In this document: piece by piece, positions 21,431 through 23,064 of the stretch
Position numbering within the stretch: the stretch's first letter is position 1
Layout: every line of letters starts with the position of its first letter
Origin: Brevibacterium picturae
Lineage (GTDB): Bacteria > Actinomycetota > Actinomycetes > Actinomycetales > Brevibacteriaceae
DNA: 23,064 nt
Direction of reading: 5' to 3'
Assembly: GCF_030453725.1 (NCBI RefSeq)
Contig: NZ_JAKDJU010000032.1
Span: 1 to 23,064 of the forward strand
Notes under the pieces: model-generated
What the model was told of the DNA's origin: nothing
The model's input: only the letters and a program-made list of their open reading frames with translations
Database searches by the model: none
Program-made: the position numbers and the translations under genes

Positions 21431-23064
21431 ATGCCCACCGTCGCCAGAAATATTGTCGATACGCTCGCTGCCAGCGGAGTCAAGCGCGTCTACGGCATCC
21501 CCGGAGATTCGCTCAACGGCTTCACCGATGCCCTGCGCGTCAACCCTCAGCTCGACTGGGTTCAGGTACGCCACGAGGAGGCGGCATCATTCGCGGCCAG
21601 CGGCGAGGCCGCACTGACCGGCGAGCTCGCCGTCTGTGCCGGCAGCTGCGGGCCAGGAAACCTCCACCTCATCAACGGCCTCTATGATGCCCAGCGCTCA
21701 CGTGTGCCGGTGCTCGCGATCGCCGCTCACATCCCCAGTGATGAGATCGGCTCGAGCTACTTTCAAGAGACCCATCCGACCGACATCTTCCGCGAGTGCA
21801 GCGTCTACCTCGAGCATGTGGCCACCGCGGAGCAGATGCCGCGTCTGCTGCGCATCGCCATGCGCGAGGCCATCGAGAAGCGCGGTGTCGCGGTCCTCGT
21901 CATCCCCGGCGACGTCGCCCTGACCGAGATCGATGCCGCCGCCGAGGTGGTCAAGTCCTATCCCTCGCATATGATCCCCGCAGAATCACAGGTGGAGGCG
22001 GCTGCGAAAGCACTGAACAAGGGCAAGAAGACCACGATCCTTGCCGGTGCCGGCACGGAGGGTGCCCACGACGAGCTCATCGCCATCGCGGGGAAGCTGC
22101 AGGCGCCGATCGTCCATGCGCTGCGCGGCAAGGAGTTCATCGAATACGACAACCCGTATGACGTCGGCATGACCGGACTTCTCGGCTTCTCCTCCGGGTA
22201 TCACGCGCTCAAAGGCTGCGACACTCTGCTCATGCTGGGCACTGGTCTTCCGTACCAGCAGTTCTATCCTGACGATGCGACGGTCATCCAAGTCGACATC
22301 CGAGGCTCGCAGATCGGGCGGCGTACCCCGGTCGACATCGGACTGGTGGGTACCGTGGCCGACACCGTTGATGCCCTGTTGCCTTTGATCAAGCCCAGCC
22401 GCAGCAGCACGCATCTGAAAGCGATGACCAAGCACTATGCGAAGACCCGCAAGGAGCTCGACGAGTTGGCGACCCCGTCGAAGCGGACGATCCACCCGCA
22501 GTATCTGACACGGCTGATCGACGAGGCGGCCGATGACGATGCCGTGTTCATCCCCGACGTGGGATCCCCGGTGACCTGGGCGGCCAGGTATCTGAACATG
22601 AACGGCAAGCGTCGGCTGATCGGTTCCTTCAGCCACGGCTCCATGGCCAATGCGCTCTCACAGAGCGTCGGTGTGCAGTCGGCCTACCCCGACAGGCAGG
22701 TCGTCGCACTGGCTGGTGACGGGGGACTGGCGATGCTGCTGGGCGAGTTGCTGACTCTGACGCAGAACAAGCTGCCGGTCAAGACCGTCGTCTACAACAA
22801 CTCCTCACTGAACTTCGTGGAGCTGGAGATGAAGGCCGCCGGATTCGTCACGTTCGGAACCGAGCTTGCCAACCCGGACTTCTCCACCATCGCCGAGGCG
22901 GTCGGCATCAAGGGCTTCCGCGTCGAGAAGTCCAAGGACCTGCCGAAGGTGGTCAAGGAGTTCCTCGCCTACGACGGCGCGGCGGTCCTCGACGTCGTCA
23001 CCGAACGGCAGGAGATGTCCATGCCGCCGACGATCACCGCCGAGCAGGCCAAGGGCTTCGCGCT
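21431..23064 (+). CDS. poxB: Thiamine-diphosphate pyruvate oxidase / pyruvate:quinone oxidoreductase-like, cut by window edge
   Basis: 544 codons are visible and the gene runs off the window. The family is about 575 residues, so roughly 30 are missing. All three domains of a ThDP-dependent acetohydroxyacid-synthase-like enzyme are present. The Pyr domain has the catalytic-type Glu in VRHEEAASFAA (about residue 47). The middle FAD-binding-type domain lies around 190-340 (TILAGAGTEGAHDEL, MLGTGLPYQQFYP). The PP domain has the GDGGLAMLLGELLTL to YNN thiamine-diphosphate motif (about 434-460). The ELEMKAAGF segment favours pyruvate oxidase/PoxB over acetolactate synthase. Quinone-linked PoxB acts at the membrane and converts pyruvate to acetate and CO2; whether this protein uses quinone or oxygen depends partly on the missing C-terminus. 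The start is fixed by GGAAGGAA upstream. Confidence 0.87.
   Translation, partial: MPTVARNIVDTLAASGVKRVYGIPGDSLNGFTDALRVNPQLDWVQVRHEEAASFAASGEAALTGELAVCAGSCGPGNLHLINGLYDAQRSRVPVLAIAAHIPSDEIGSSYFQETHPTDIFRECSVYLEHVATAEQMPRLLRIAMREAIEKRGVAVLVIPGDVALTEIDAAAEVVKSYPSHMIPAESQVEAAAKALNKGKKTTILAGAGTEGAHDELIAIAGKLQAPIVHALRGKEFIEYDNPYDVGMTGLLGFSSGYHALKGCDTLLMLGTGLPYQQFYPDDATVIQVDIRGSQIGRRTPVDIGLVGTVADTVDALLPLIKPSRSSTHLKAMTKHYAKTRKELDELATPSKRTIHPQYLTRLIDEAADDDAVFIPDVGSPVTWAARYLNMNGKRRLIGSFSHGSMANALSQSVGVQSAYPDRQVVALAGDGGLAMLLGELLTLTQNKLPVKTVVYNNSSLNFVELEMKAAGFVTFGTELANPDFSTIAEAVGIKGFRVEKSKDLPKVVKEFLAYDGAAVLDVVTERQEMSMPPTITAEQAKGFA

Overview
This is a high-GC window, strongly GC-biased at third codon positions, from an Actinomycetota bacterium. 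Codon use, the many genes with an actinobacterial -10 box a few bases before the ATG, and the protein families present point to a free-living genus. Brevibacterium is my best guess, but that is an impression, not a measured result.

Positions 1-8623 are ordinary chromosomal genes with scars. They hold an NmrA/SDR-like oxidoreductase (72-839), a DUF421 membrane protein (974-1519), a metal-dependent amidohydrolase (1547-2512, minus), a DUF402 protein (2535-3461) and a CurA-type NADP-dependent oxidoreductase (3567-4589). A 28-bp-arm inverted repeat follows (4728-4795). Next come two truncated pseudogenes facing away from each other: the 3' end of a rhamnulokinase (minus, also frameshifted in a C9 run) and the 3' end of a LacI-type regulator (plus). 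They look like the two edges of a deletion that removed a rhamnose catabolic locus. L-asparaginase (minus), a MmcQ/YjbR protein (plus) and a PAP2-family membrane phosphatase (minus) complete this part.

Positions 8701-21218 form an accessory island. It begins with a complete type I Wadjet anti-plasmid operon, jetA-jetB-jetC-jetD (8825-15803), with ATGA overlaps between jetA/jetB and jetB/jetC and a 15-nt gap before jetD. An MFS transporter follows, its GTG start overlapping the jetD stop (GTGA), so a transporter appears translationally attached to a defence operon. A convergent class II Fic AMP-transferase with a C-terminal winged helix comes next. Its promoter carries a near-perfect 39-bp palindrome plus a third copy of the half-site CACGTTTC. 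Divergent from Fic is a DECH-box SF2 helicase in two overlapping frames (18316-19260 and 19257-21218). The second part contains the C-terminal helicase domain and then two predicted membrane helices, which is unusual for a helicase.

The window ends inside a pyruvate oxidase / pyruvate:quinone oxidoreductase-like gene (21431 to the edge). No tRNA, rRNA, CRISPR array, transposase or integrase was recognised. The least explained material is the Wadjet-MFS coupling, the Fic operator and the split membrane-anchored helicase. Wadjet itself is a described system.
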